Part shown: in pieces, positions 9,744-18,393 of the stretch
Layout of the letters: each line of letters begins with the position of its first letter
Position numbering within the stretch: the first letter of the stretch is position 1
NCBI GenBank assembly: GCA_014237405.1
Contig: JABZFO010000068.1
Coordinates: forward strand, 1-45,238
Direction: 5' to 3'
Length of the DNA: 45,238 nucleotides
From: Desulfosarcina sp.
GTDB taxonomy: Bacteria > Desulfobacterota > Desulfobacteria > Desulfobacterales > Desulfosarcinaceae
Translations under genes and position numbers: made by a program
Notes under the pieces: model-generated
Seen by the model: the letters and a program-made list of their open reading frames with translations, nothing else
Databases searched by the model: none
What the model was told of the DNA's origin: nothing

Positions 9744-9925
9744 GTGATACCGCTCCTTTTGCATTGGATTCGATTTTCGTTCGACGTTAAAAAGGGTTGA
9801 TACAAAAGATTTGAAGTTGAAGCAAGGGTTTTAAGGGCACCAGACAGCGACGGTGGGTGGAAGTGCAGAATTGGCGGCCATCGACAGATGAGAGATGTCG
9901 ATGGCCGTTGGATTTCAGATTCTTT

Positions 9926-10795
9926 TCAAAGTGCCCGCATCCACTCCGGTCGCAGCGCCACCTTGCCTTCCAGTGCCGCATCGATCAGGGCCAGGTTTTT
10001 TGCTTTTTCCTTGGGCATCCGGGCGCGGATGGGCAGGTAGTTGGAGGCGTGGTTAGCATGAAACAGCCCCTGGGTCTGGTGGGTTTCGGCAATCATGGTG
10101 CGGAGTTCGGCCAACATTTCGTCCGGTTCGATGAGAGTAAACCGGCCGCTGCGGGCATCATCGTACATGGGGGTGCCTGGGATTAGCATCAAGCTCAGCG
10201 CCCCGACGTATTCCGGATCGATGGCGGACAGAACCCGGCCGGTTTCCCGGGCATGAATCTGGGAGCGCTCCCGTCCCGCCAGGCCCAGCAGCACGGTGAT
10301 GGACAGCTTGATGCCCGCGGCCCTGGCTTTTTTACCCATGTCGATCATATCCTTGGATGTCGCCCCCTTGTTGATGGCCTTGAGGGTGATATCGTCACCG
10401 GTCTCCAACCCCATGTAGGCAATGCCCAGACCGTTTTCACGAAGCTGTTTCAGCTCATCCACGGTTTTCATCTTCAGGCTTTTGGCGTTGGCGTACACCC
10501 CCACCCGGGTTACCCAGGGCAGCTGCCGACGGATTTCGAGGAGTATATTCATCAGCCGTTCATGGGGGATGATCAGCGCATCGCCGTCGCAGAGAAACAC
10601 GCGACGCTGGCGTTTGCAGTGGGTGGCGGCAAAGGCGATGTCCGCCATAATGATCTCATCGGATTTGATTTTGAAACGCTCCCCCCGGTAAGCGCCGCAG
10701 AAGGTGCACTTGTTGCGTGAGCAGCCCACGGTGACCTGGAGCAGGATGCTGTTGGCTTCGCTGGGGGGCCGGATGATGTTGCCTTCGTAATGCAT
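9926..10795 (-). CDS. Radical SAM protein (Elp3/MiaB/NifB-type core)
   Basis: A 289-residue radical SAM enzyme with the cluster motif in VTVGCSRNKCTFCGAY (Cys-x4-Cys-x2-Cys, normal for this subfamily) near residues 25-34. YMGLETGDD and a glycine-rich strand ITVLLGLAGRERSQIH follow, consistent with a full TIM-barrel core. It should bind a 4Fe-4S cluster and cleave S-adenosylmethionine; the substrate is unknown. The length is normal and no extra C-terminal domain is present. It lies upstream of tkt on the same strand with about 180 bp between them, and is divergent from the acetoacetyl-CoA synthetase gene across a 300-bp shared upstream region. Confidence 0.85.
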   Translation of the reverse strand: MHYEGNIIRPPSEANSILLQVTVGCSRNKCTFCGAYRGERFKIKSDEIIMADIAFAATHCKRQRRVFLCDGDALIIPHERLMNILLEIRRQLPWVTRVGVYANAKSLKMKTVDELKQLRENGLGIAYMGLETGDDITLKAINKGATSKDMIDMGKKARAAGIKLSITVLLGLAGRERSQIHARETGRVLSAIDPEYVGALSLMLIPGTPMYDDARSGRFTLIEPDEMLAELRTMIAETHQTQGLFHANHASNYLPIRARMPKEKAKNLALIDAALEGKVALRPEWMRAL

Positions 10796-10921
10796 GATAA
10801 GCCTTTCCTGAAAAGTAACTGTTTAGCGCTTTCTCTTTACGATTCCGGGTTTTCTTGGTTGGATTCAGCCACCCGAAACTCGAAAGCAGCGGCTGTAATA
10901 ATTTGATGACTTTTTATATGA

Positions 10922-10950
10922 TTGTCAATAATGCACCATTCTGATATGTC
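10922..10950 (+). promoter_or_regulatory. Possible sigma70-type promoter in a 300-bp divergent region
   Basis: The 10796-11095 intergenic region separates the radical SAM gene (leftwards) from the acetoacetyl-CoA synthetase gene (rightwards). TTGTCA (10922-10927) and TATGTC (10945-10950) are 17 bp apart and point rightwards. The -10 is weak, so this is only a candidate. Nothing else in the region is recognisable except the good ribosome-binding site GGGAGG just before ATG 11096. Confidence 0.3.
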
Positions 10951-11095
10951 ACACTTCAACTTATGAACGATGTTTATAAACCGCCGGGGACTTCAACGCG
11001 GCAACTACCCGCCGCTGTTTTCCACAGGTGGCAGCCGGCGTTGGACATCTTTTTCATCCGCTTTAATTACCGTATCGCAGGGAGGAAAACCAAGC

Positions 11096-12942
11096 ATGAG
11101 CAAACTTTTATGGCAGCCGTCTGAAGCGCAGATCAAATCATCCAACATGTACCGGTTCATGACGCTGATCAATCAGCAATACGGAACAGCCTTCGACAGC
11201 TACGACGGCCTCTATCGGTGGTCCATTGACCATATCCCCGAGTTCTGGAAGGAGATGTGGGATTTCGCCTCGATCAAAGCCTCGGTGCCCTATGATAAGG
11301 TGATCGACGATGTCACCAAAATGCCCGGTGCCCGATGGTTTGACGGAGCACGGCTCAATTTTGCCGAAAACCTGCTGCGTTTTCGGGACGATCGGTTGGC
11401 CCTGGTGTTCCGGGGGGAAGACAAGGTGCGGCGGACATTCACCTACGCCCAGCTTTACGATGAGGTGGCCCGGGTGGCCAAAGCTCTGAAGGATGCCGGG
11501 GTCAAGGCCGGAGACCGGGTGGCCGGATTCGTCCCCAACATGCCCGAATCCATCATCGCCATGCTGGCCGCCGCCTCCCTGGGGGCGGCCTGGTCCTCCT
11601 GCTCGCCGGATTTCGGCATCAAGGGGGTCCTGGACCGTTTCGGTCAGATCCAGCCCAAGGTGTTGTTTACGGCGGACGGCTATTTTTTCAAGGGGAAACC
11701 CCTGGACTCCCTGGCGCGCATCGCCGACATCATCCGTCAGATTCCATCGGTGGAAAAGCTGGTGGTGGTGCCTTATGCCCAGGAGCAACCGGACATCAGC
11801 GCCATCCCCAAGGCCGTGATGTACGCCGACTTCAAATCGGCAGGAGACGGGCTGGAGATCGATTTCGCGCAGTTGCCCTTCGATCATTCGCTCTATGTCA
11901 TGTATTCATCGGGCACCACCGGCCTGCCCAAGTGCATGGTCCAGAGCGCCGGCGGCATTCTCATCCACCATCTTAAAGAATTGATGCTGCACACCGATCT
12001 CAAGCGCGAGGACACCATCTTCTACTTCACCACCTGGCCCAGGATGAGAAGATCACCGTGTTCGGCACCAGTGCCGGTTACCTGGCCGCCCTTGAGGCCG
12101 CCGGCGTCCGGCCCAAGGAAGAATTCGATTTGTCCCCCTTGCGGGCGGTGCTCTCCACCGGTTCTCCCCTGTCCATCGAAAGCTTCGAATTTGTTTATGA
12201 CGCCATCAAGTCCGACCTCCAGCTGGCCTCCATTGCCGGCGGTACGGACCTCAACGGCTGTTTCGCCCTGGGCAACCCCATGGGGCCGGTTTACGCAGGC
12301 GAGCTTCAGTGCCGGGGGCTGGCCATGAAGGTGGTTGCCTTTGACGACAACGGCAGGTCCGTGGTGGGCCAGGAGGGAGAGCTGGTGTGCTCGGCGCCCT
12401 TTCCCTCCATGCCCATCTACTTCTGGAAAGATCCGGACGGGAAAAAGTACCATGACGCCTATTTTGACGTTTATCCGGGCATCTGGCGGCACGGCGACTA
12501 CATCGTGGTGACCGAGCACGGCGGCGTGGTGATGCACGGCCGCTCCGACGCCACCTTGAATCCCGGCGGGGTGCGCATCGGCACCGCCGAGCTGTACCGG
12601 CAGGTAGAGCAGTTGGAGGAGATTGAAGACAGCGTGGTGGTAGGCCAGAAATGGGAGAACGATGTGCGGGTGATCCTGTTCGTGAAACTGGCACCGGGCG
12701 TCGAACTCACCGACGATCTGAAGAACAAGATTCGGAAGACCATTCGCGTGCATGCTTCGCCGCGCCATGTGCCCGCCAAGATCATCCCGGTGCCCGACAT
12801 CCCTTATACCTTGAACATGAAAAAGGTAGAGCTGGCCGTGAAAAAGGTAATTCACAACCAGGAGGTTAAAAACAAAGATGCCTTGAGAAATCCTGAGGTG
12901 TTGGATTATTTTGCCGGGATTGCCGAGCTGCAGGAGAAATGA
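11096..12942 (+). pseudogene. acsA/aacS-like: Acetoacetyl-CoA synthetase, split by deletion/frameshift
   Basis: The first frame from ATG 11096 (GGGAGG about 10 bp upstream) encodes an ANL-superfamily acyl-CoA synthetase with the acetoacetyl-CoA synthetase N-terminus (WFDGARLNFAENLL), GAAWSSCSPDFG and the AMP-binding loop YSSGTTGLPK. After DTIFYFTT at about base 12035 the frame is lost. The true continuation, AQDEKITVFGTSAGYLAALE, runs in another frame from about 12040 to 12942 and includes GGTDLNGCFALGNP, HGRSDATLNPGGVRIG and the C-terminal lysine motif YTLNMKKVE. The normally present CGWMMWNW and LVLYDGSP block (about 35-40 residues) is missing at the junction. An intact enzyme would activate acetoacetate with ATP and CoA; this copy should yield no full product. 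Confidence 0.85.
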
Positions 12943-12991
12943 TCCCGGGGGCAATTTATTTATCCCGGATCCCTTAAAGGGACCATCCAAA

Positions 12992-13029
12992 CGAAAAAGC
13001 CTCCCCGTGGTTTACCGCGGGGAGGCTTC
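12992..13029 (-). terminator. Strong bidirectional terminator ending the polysaccharide locus
   Basis: A 14-bp stem (AAGCCTCCCCG with GG, loop TTTA, then CC and CGGGGAGGCTT, with one T/G mismatch) lies 20 bp past the stop of the minus-strand ATPase gene. Read leftwards it is followed by TTTTTCG, so it best terminates the leftward polysaccharide transcript. It also lies about 50 bp after the end of the plus-strand synthetase gene and may serve both. Confidence 0.85.
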
Positions 13030-13048
13030 AATGAAGTTTACGCAGGTC

Positions 13049-15304
13049 CTATTTTTTTTTGGAACGATTACCGTGATAGTCAAGACGATGGACTAAAAAA
13101 GACGCTCCATTTTCTCTAAGGCTCATGGTAATTATACCTGAGTTTTCGCGCCATTTTTTGTCGGGCGGCAACCATTTCAGGAAAAAATTTCCGTCGATTT
13201 TTACGATTTCCCTATTGTCATCATATGAAAATTGCTGCAATTCAATCCGATATTGAATGGTTTCGATAAATTTGAAATTCCTTTGATATTTGGGCAAAAG
13301 GCCTTCAAAAGGCTTGCCGTTTTCACTGGCGCCGGGAGCAAAAAGGGTGGTGAATGCATCTAAGTCTTTGGCAGCATAGGTGCTGCAATAATTCTGCAAA
13401 AATGAACGTAGTCGATTTTCCAGGCTGTTGTTATCAATGTCCTTAACCGCCGGCGCGGTGCCGCCAATTTGTTCGGCAGACGGTTGAAGCTGAGTTTCTG
13501 CTTTGGCAATGATGGGAGGCTCAGGACGGTTGCCTGGTGACACTTTTTCTGGCACAGTGTTTTTCTTTACCTGATTTTGATTGTCTGAATTTGCCTTTCT
13601 GGATGATCCCTCGGTTGTTGGGAGGGACGATGAGGCCTTGGCCTTGCTTTTCGACTCAGCGGCATTTGAGCCTTTGGCGTTTCCAGATTTCAACGCGGTG
13701 ATTTCTGATTTACCGGTTGAATTGCTAATCCGGGCCCCCTGATTCAGCTGTAGATTTGGTTTGGCATCAGGAAGGGCAGCTATCAAAGCCACGTTTTTCC
13801 CCGACTTAGCGGGTAAGGTCACACCGCTTTCAACCTCAGGTTTAGCGGATGATTTGTCGGGTGCAGGAGTGGCCGGGTCTGTAGAAATTACCGGTTGCCG
13901 ATCGGCGACGGTTGTTTCTTGCTTGGAAGGTAATGCATCTTGCTTTTTTATCTCTACCTTCTGTGTGGCCTTATCCGGCTGTGGTCCGGGTTTGGCATCA
14001 GAAGGGGCGGACAGCCAGGCCAAATCTTTTTGCGCTTTGCCGGGCACGATCACACCGCTTTCAACCTCACTTATATTGGGTAATTTGTCGGGTGCAGGAT
14101 TGGCTTGGGCTGTAAACGCTGCCGGTGGGAGGTCGGCGGCCGCTATTTCATCCTTGGGTGCGGCTTTAACCTGGATGCCGTTTTCCACAGAAGGCTGTGC
14201 AAGGGCGATCTCATTTTTCGATGATGCCTGGGTTTGCTCCTTTTCGATTTTCTCATTTAACTTCAATTGATCATTTTCGACTGTGTCCGTTTGGTGATTG
14301 GATGATTCTGCCAGATTTTTTTGGGTAATTGGCTTCATTGTCCAGCGGGTTGCAGGCCACAGCAAATAATAACTCATAAAAGCGCCCAGGAGGATACATA
14401 TGCCAATGAGTATGGGATACCCCCTGAATGGTGACCGGCGTGGTGAGGGTGAGCGTGTGTCGGCTGGCGTTTGAAAATCGGTCCTACTAAAATCAAAGCC
14501 TGCCCGAATGTTAAGCTCCTGTTCACATTCTTTGATCACATCTGAATCGATTGATTTTGAGCCGGATTCATAACCCGTCAATAAGGCATGATTGCAGATA
14601 TTATTAATGGTGCGGGGATAGCCGCCTGTGAATCTGAATATCTCACGAAACGCGTTCGATTTGAAAATTTTCCGGGTGGCACCAGCCACCTTCAGACGGT
14701 GTTCAATGTATTGCCCGGTTTCAGATTCAGTCAGCGGATCAATGTGATAGTTGATTGCAATTCGCTGGCGGATGGCTCTGTTGCTGTTGGCCATTAGCAT
14801 GTTTTTGAATTCAGGTTGGCCAACAAAAAATATGTTAATCAGTTTTCGGTCGCTCAGTTCGATGTTGGAAAGAACCCTTATTTGGTCCAAAAGCTTGTTG
14901 TTCAACCGTTGGGCCTCGTCGACAATCAGCAGGACCTTTTTATGATCCGAGTACGCGTTGTAGAGGAATTTTTCCAGCTCGATTAAAAACTCACCTTTGC
15001 TGTGGAATTCGATGGGGATGTTGAATTCCGCAGCCAGAAGCTTGAAAAAATCGAGGGTCCCCAATCCCGGATCAGTGATGTAGGCAACAATTGTTGATGA
15101 ATCAAGATTGTTGATCAATCGATGGATCAAGGCGGTTTTGCCCACACCCACATCACCGGTTAGCAGCAGGAATCCCAAGTCCTCTTTAATTCCGTAATTC
15201 AACGTAGCAAGGGCTTCATTATGCTTTTCGCCAAGCCAGAGAAAGTGTGGCCCCGGGCTTAAGTCAAAGGGCTTTGCTTTTAGATGATAGTGATTGAGAT
15301 ACAT
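13049..15304 (-). CDS. ExeA-like ATPase of the exopolysaccharide locus, with membrane segment and NTF2-like tail
   Basis: A 751-residue protein. The N-terminal 270 residues are an AAA ATPase of the ExeA/PEP-CTERM-associated type, with Walker A GDVGVGKT (50-57), Walker B VLLIVDEAQ and sensor-like FFVGQPEF. One membrane segment follows (YPILIGICILLGAFMSYYLL, about 315-335), then a long Pro/Ala/Lys/Ser-rich linker. The C-terminal 120 residues (LRSFLQNYCSTYAAKDLDAF onward) resemble an NTF2/SnoaL fold. The linker holds a 77-residue imperfect duplication, offset 231 bp in DNA, sharing PAPDK, EVESGV and DAKP. The topology suggests a cytoplasmic ATPase signalling to a periplasmic tail. ATG 15304 is chosen as it gives the family start MYLNHYHLK; TTG 15337 is an alternative. 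It is the last gene before the terminator. Confidence 0.8.
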   Translation of the reverse strand: MYLNHYHLKAKPFDLSPGPHFLWLGEKHNEALATLNYGIKEDLGFLLLTGDVGVGKTALIHRLINNLDSSTIVAYITDPGLGTLDFFKLLAAEFNIPIEFHSKGEFLIELEKFLYNAYSDHKKVLLIVDEAQRLNNKLLDQIRVLSNIELSDRKLINIFFVGQPEFKNMLMANSNRAIRQRIAINYHIDPLTESETGQYIEHRLKVAGATRKIFKSNAFREIFRFTGGYPRTINNICNHALLTGYESGSKSIDSDVIKECEQELNIRAGFDFSRTDFQTPADTRSPSPRRSPFRGYPILIGICILLGAFMSYYLLWPATRWTMKPITQKNLAESSNHQTDTVENDQLKLNEKIEKEQTQASSKNEIALAQPSVENGIQVKAAPKDEIAAADLPPAAFTAQANPAPDKLPNISEVESGVIVPGKAQKDLAWLSAPSDAKPGPQPDKATQKVEIKKQDALPSKQETTVADRQPVISTDPATPAPDKSSAKPEVESGVTLPAKSGKNVALIAALPDAKPNLQLNQGARISNSTGKSEITALKSGNAKGSNAAESKSKAKASSSLPTTEGSSRKANSDNQNQVKKNTVPEKVSPGNRPEPPIIAKAETQLQPSAEQIGGTAPAVKDIDNNSLENRLRSFLQNYCSTYAAKDLDAFTTLFAPGASENGKPFEGLLPKYQRNFKFIETIQYRIELQQFSYDDNREIVKIDGNFFLKWLPPDKKWRENSGIITMSLRENGASFLVHRLDYHGNRSKKK

Positions 15305-15417
15305 GTGCCGTGATTGAAATGCTTGGTTTTTCTCCAATTTAGTTGGAGAAAAGGGTTCAAGGATTCAAAAGTGCCAATAAGAATAGTGCGCCAATTGATC
15401 TGATTCATTTACCGGGT

Positions 15418-15447
15418 ATCATATACAACAAATCTGTCAAGAGTCAA
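15418..15447 (-). promoter_or_regulatory. Candidate sigma70 promoter for the ExeA-like ATPase gene
   Basis: Read leftwards, TTGACT (15447-15442) and TATGAT (15423-15418) are separated by 18 bp, close to consensus. The start codon lies about 80-115 bp downstream. The site suggests that the last gene of the locus can be transcribed separately. Confidence 0.5.
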
Positions 15448-15465
15448 AATTAAAGCAAATATATT

Positions 15466-15480
15466 ATAACAAATTGTTAT
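15466..15480. promoter_or_regulatory. Perfect 15-bp palindrome, possible operator
   Basis: ATAACAA-A-TTGTTAT is a perfect inverted repeat (7-bp arms, one central base), about 18 bp upstream of the candidate -35 box of the ATPase gene. This is the usual position for an activator or repressor dimer. The regulator is unknown. The surroundings are very A/T-rich, so chance cannot be excluded. Confidence 0.4.
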
Positions 15481-15566
15481 TATTTGGTTTTAACAATGTA
15501 TATGCAGATTATTGTCATAAATCCGGCAGGCCGAAAAGGTCAATCTGGTTCATGCTCAAGGGAACT

Positions 15567-15640
15567 GGGCCAACTGCCATGCCTTCTCCATTATGGGTTG
15601 AACCTCTGAACCCAGAACCTCTGAACCAGTGAACGGTTAC
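15567..15640 (-). repeat. Degenerate remnant of the four-helix-bundle element
   Basis: Bases 15567-15584 match the coding region of the four-helix-bundle gene (26904-26921) exactly over 18 bp. They are followed by a GTTCA-type array (15597-15638) ending in GTGAACGG, just as at the right border of the full element at 27 kb. The intervening ~85 bp of the full copy are mostly missing. It fills the gap between the Wza-like gene and the ATPase gene and shows the element was once present here. Confidence 0.65.
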
Positions 15641-15641
15641 T

Positions 15642-16676
15642 TTATCTTCTCCAATAACTGAAACCGGTTCCAAGAATTGATACACTAAAGCCTCTCATGG
15701 AACTGGCGGCGCCACTTGCATCGACCATCAGGATATCCCGGTCTTTTATGGCCATTTCCTTAACACCCGGCTGGCTCAGGTCAAGATCGATTATTTCCCT
15801 TTCTCCGTTTTCCGCCATGCGCACCAGTTTGATCCTGTCCTTTGCGGCCCAGGTCTCAACCCCGCCTGCTTCCACCAGTGCCTCCTGAATGACAGTTCGA
15901 TGTTTGATGGCATAAGCGCCGGGCCGTTTCACGGCGCCGTCCACAAAAAAAACGCCCGCCTCAGGAATGAAAATGACATCGCCACCGTTTATCTCGATAT
16001 TTTGTTGAACATTGCCTTTTCTGATCAGCTGGTCCAGGTCGACCATAACGATATCAGGTTGCCCCTGAATGTGGCGGGATTTGCGAATCTGCACCATCTG
16101 GCCGGCCTTCTCACTTAGACCGCCCCCCAGGGCGATGGTGTCAAGCAGTCTCTGTTTCGTTGGATAATCATAAGTGCCGGGATTTTTAAATTGGCCTACC
16201 AGTGTGATGCGCTGGCTGATGTGCTCTTCAACAAAAATACTGACATGTGGATTCTTAATGAATCGCTTTTTGTACATCGCTTCAATTTTTTCTTCAGCCT
16301 CTATGGCGGTTAGGCCCTTTATGTCGACGGTTTCGATCAGCGGAAGTGTCACCCAACCGCGTGAGCTGACCCGAACCGTCGTATCAAGCTCCTTGGCCTC
16401 GAAAACGCTGATTCGCAGCAAGTCGCCCTCTCCGAGAAGGTATTCACCCGGATCGCTATTCATTTGAGTCCGGGCGAGAATCATCTCATTCATTTTGCTG
16501 ATTTCATCCTCTCCCAGATAATAGTCGACAACCTGCGGCTCATCCGCCGGCCTGTTCTTAGAGGCATTGTTCGTAGCGGCACATGCGCCAAAAAATGAAA
16601 TCCCGATCAGCAACAAAAGGGCCGGCAACAGGGTTGGCCTAAGCGAATGCACAATAAAAGCGTTAATCTGTACCAT
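15642..16676 (-). CDS. Polysaccharide export outer-membrane lipoprotein (Wza/KpsD-like)
   Basis: A 344-residue exported protein. A hydrophobic signal (LLPALLLLIGISFFGAC) ends at a candidate lipidated Cys32, although the lipobox is imperfect. A Poly_export domain follows (about 78-150, GEYLLGEGDLLRISVFEAKE), then two SLBB domains (about 160-245, ITLVGQFKNPGTYDYP; about 248-320, FFVDGAVKRPGAYAI). Such proteins form the outer-membrane or periplasmic channel through which capsule or exopolysaccharide leaves the cell, coupled to a Wzc-like co-polymerase, which is encoded at 20-22 kb. AAGGAT lies about 10 bp upstream of the start. It appears intact. Confidence 0.9.
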   Translation of the reverse strand: MVQINAFIVHSLRPTLLPALLLLIGISFFGACAATNNASKNRPADEPQVVDYYLGEDEISKMNEMILARTQMNSDPGEYLLGEGDLLRISVFEAKELDTTVRVSSRGWVTLPLIETVDIKGLTAIEAEEKIEAMYKKRFIKNPHVSIFVEEHISQRITLVGQFKNPGTYDYPTKQRLLDTIALGGGLSEKAGQMVQIRKSRHIQGQPDIVMVDLDQLIRKGNVQQNIEINGGDVIFIPEAGVFFVDGAVKRPGAYAIKHRTVIQEALVEAGGVETWAAKDRIKLVRMAENGEREIIDLDLSQPGVKEMAIKDRDILMVDASGAASSMRGFSVSILGTGFSYWRR

Positions 16677-16771
16677 TTTTTATTTATCCTTAGAAAATCT
16701 GGTCCGTTGGATCAGGATTATTAATTTGGCGGTGTTGTCATGGGGTATTGCCGACGGTCTGATTCCCACTG

Positions 16772-17521
16772 TTATGGGGAGGATGGACTCACGGTGCCAC
16801 CGCCACCGCTACTTCCACCGCTAAGGCCCAACGCAATGCCTGCAACTGCTGCGACGCCCAAGGCGCCATAAGCAATCTTTTTGCCGGTCGACATGCCCGG
16901 CTTCGGTTCTGGCGGCTGCTGTGCAACCGGCTCCTCAATATCGGGTAGTCCAATATCCATATCAGCTTGTGAAAGAATAATCTTCTTTCCGGATTGAATC
17001 GTCATCAGGCCTTGATCGGTAAACACATCCATTGATCCGCCTTCCGCCACCCCCAATTCACTTTGGTTTTCAGTAACGGCCACATACCCTTTAATCGATT
17101 GATCGCCAGAGGCAGCATTGAGTCGAATCCGTTGGACGCTGATTTGGCCATTCGGTGTAATGAATGAAAACGCCCGCCTCATTTCGGAAGTTTTAAAATA
17201 GACGATTCCTTTCTTGATAAACAGGTTCCTTTGCCGGCCGGATGTGTTTATTGAAAATACACTTTGATCTTCGCCAACAAGGTACAAATCGTCCAGCTTT
17301 ACAGCGCACCTCCCGTCAGTCGAGATGATCGATCCTTCGGGAAGCGGCGCTTCTTTGGTGTACACTCCGACTATTTTATCACAGCGATACAGGGTCACTT
17401 TGTTAGTGGGAAAAATTCGATCCGAGCCGGCCAAAGCGGCAACACCCTGGCTGACCATTAAAAAGGTCAGTAAGGAAACAACTGTCTTGATTTCGATTCT
17501 TTTGCTTCTAAAAAAACACAT
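16772..17521 (-). CDS. FecR-like exported protein with glycine-rich tail
   Basis: A 249-residue protein starting at ATG 17521, chosen because GGGAGG lies 8 bp upstream; the frame stays open further out but only across the neighbouring gene. A signal peptide (IKTVVSLLTFLMVSQGVAAL, about 10-30) is followed by a FecR-type beta domain (about 45-185: YRCDKIVGVYTKEAPLPEGS, KKGIVYFKTSEMRRAFSFIT, SQSELGVAEGGSMDVF-like region). Near the C-terminus there is a hydrophobic segment (IAYGALGVAAVAGIALGL) and a Gly/Ser tail. FecR domains usually sense or scaffold in the periplasm. No sigma factor partner is nearby, so a structural role in polysaccharide assembly is more likely. It is preceded by a J-domain gene with a 32-bp gap. 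Confidence 0.7.
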   Translation of the reverse strand: MCFFRSKRIEIKTVVSLLTFLMVSQGVAALAGSDRIFPTNKVTLYRCDKIVGVYTKEAPLPEGSIISTDGRCAVKLDDLYLVGEDQSVFSINTSGRQRNLFIKKGIVYFKTSEMRRAFSFITPNGQISVQRIRLNAASGDQSIKGYVAVTENQSELGVAEGGSMDVFTDQGLMTIQSGKKIILSQADMDIGLPDIEEPVAQQPPEPKPGMSTGKKIAYGALGVAAVAGIALGLSGGSSGGGGTVSPSSP

Positions 17522-17553
17522 AACATGAACCTCCCGTATTATTTTAACCACGT

Positions 17554-18144
17554 TTATAAAAAGACGATGATATCCAAAACAACAAATAATATTACGAAGA
17601 TGAAAAGCAGGCCGCCTAAATACCACAAAAAAATAGTGGGCCTGCTATCTGCCGGTAAAGACAATTTGGGACGTTCACGCCACCGAAACAGATGTTGCCG
17701 GTTTACGTCATAATGACGCCGCAATACCGGATCACGCAGGGTGCGATAGGCGTCATTCAGTTCGACGAATCTTCGGCTGCTGCCTGTCAGATTTGCATTG
17801 GCGTCAGGGTGGATCTTAACCGCTTTTCTGCGAAAGGCCTTTTTGATTTCCTGCGTATTGGCTTGGGACCGAACCCCCAGAAGACGGTAGTAATCTGCAG
17901 AAGTATTGGAGGTGTGCATTAGACCGAGTGCTCTGGCAGCGAGTGTGAGCTTTTCCTTAAGGCGACTCAGACTTAATCCGTGGTCACGGCAAACGCTTTC
18001 AAGGGTTTTGGAAAATTTCGGGTTAGATTCTGCGGCCGGATCGACAATTGAGCGGCATAACCTCAGATAATCGGCATCCGCGGCGATTATCATAATGAGT
18101 GAAGGGGTGTCGTTGATTTCACCCACCTGCCGTATAAAGCGCAT
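17554..18144 (-). CDS. J-domain protein with C-terminal membrane anchor
   Basis: A 196-residue protein. The J domain (about 84-145) has DYYRLLGV, KKAFRRKAVKIHPDAN with the essential HPD (112-114), and FVELNDAYRTLRDPVLRRHYD. One very hydrophobic segment (IFLWYLGGLLFIFVILFVVL) sits at the extreme C-terminus, so the J domain should be tail-anchored facing the cytoplasm and could recruit DnaK to the membrane. The N-terminal ~80 residues form a helical region resembling TerB/DjlA-like leaders, but this is not certain. The glycine/zinc domains of DnaJ are absent. ATG 18144 is used; TTG 18189 is an in-frame alternative. It lies inside the polysaccharide operon, between the LamG and FecR genes. Confidence 0.75.
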   Translation of the reverse strand: MRFIRQVGEINDTPSLIMIIAADADYLRLCRSIVDPAAESNPKFSKTLESVCRDHGLSLSRLKEKLTLAARALGLMHTSNTSADYYRLLGVRSQANTQEIKKAFRRKAVKIHPDANANLTGSSRRFVELNDAYRTLRDPVLRRHYDVNRQHLFRWRERPKLSLPADSRPTIFLWYLGGLLFIFVILFVVLDIIVFL

Positions 18145-18219
18145 CAGTAATCGTTCTTTCTGATAAGTATAGTTCGGCGGGGTTATCAATTTTTAAGGTC
18201 TTCTTGGCGGGCTTGGCGT

Positions 18220-18376
18220 CTTGAGCGAAGCGAGCGAGAGAGAAAAAAGGGTTTCACGCAAAGACGCAAAGGATAAAGAAAATTAAAAAGAACTGATACC
18301 CTTGTTTTTATCATTGTTTGGCGAGCTTGGCGGGGAAAGGATGTTCCAATTTGTTGTTTCCGGTTTATCCGGGTTA
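18220..18376. repeat. Intergenic region made of dispersed repeats
   Basis: The 204-bp gap between the LamG and J-domain genes holds GAGCGAAGCGAGCGAG near 18223. A 22-bp unit at 18251-18272 (begins GTTTCACGCAAAG) recurs exactly at 45003-45024. A unit at 18348-18376 (CAATTTGTTGTTT then CCGGTTTATCCGG) recurs at 44721-44775, where about 25 extra bases lie between the halves. No promoter is obvious. Confidence 0.6.
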
Positions 18377-18393
18377 GGTGTTAAATATTATTG

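Noticed and set aside
12022..12990. Long minus-strand frame opposite the acetoacetyl-CoA synthetase gene
   Set aside because: It is a shadow of a recognisable coding region, with His/Gly-rich low-complexity translation and no motif.
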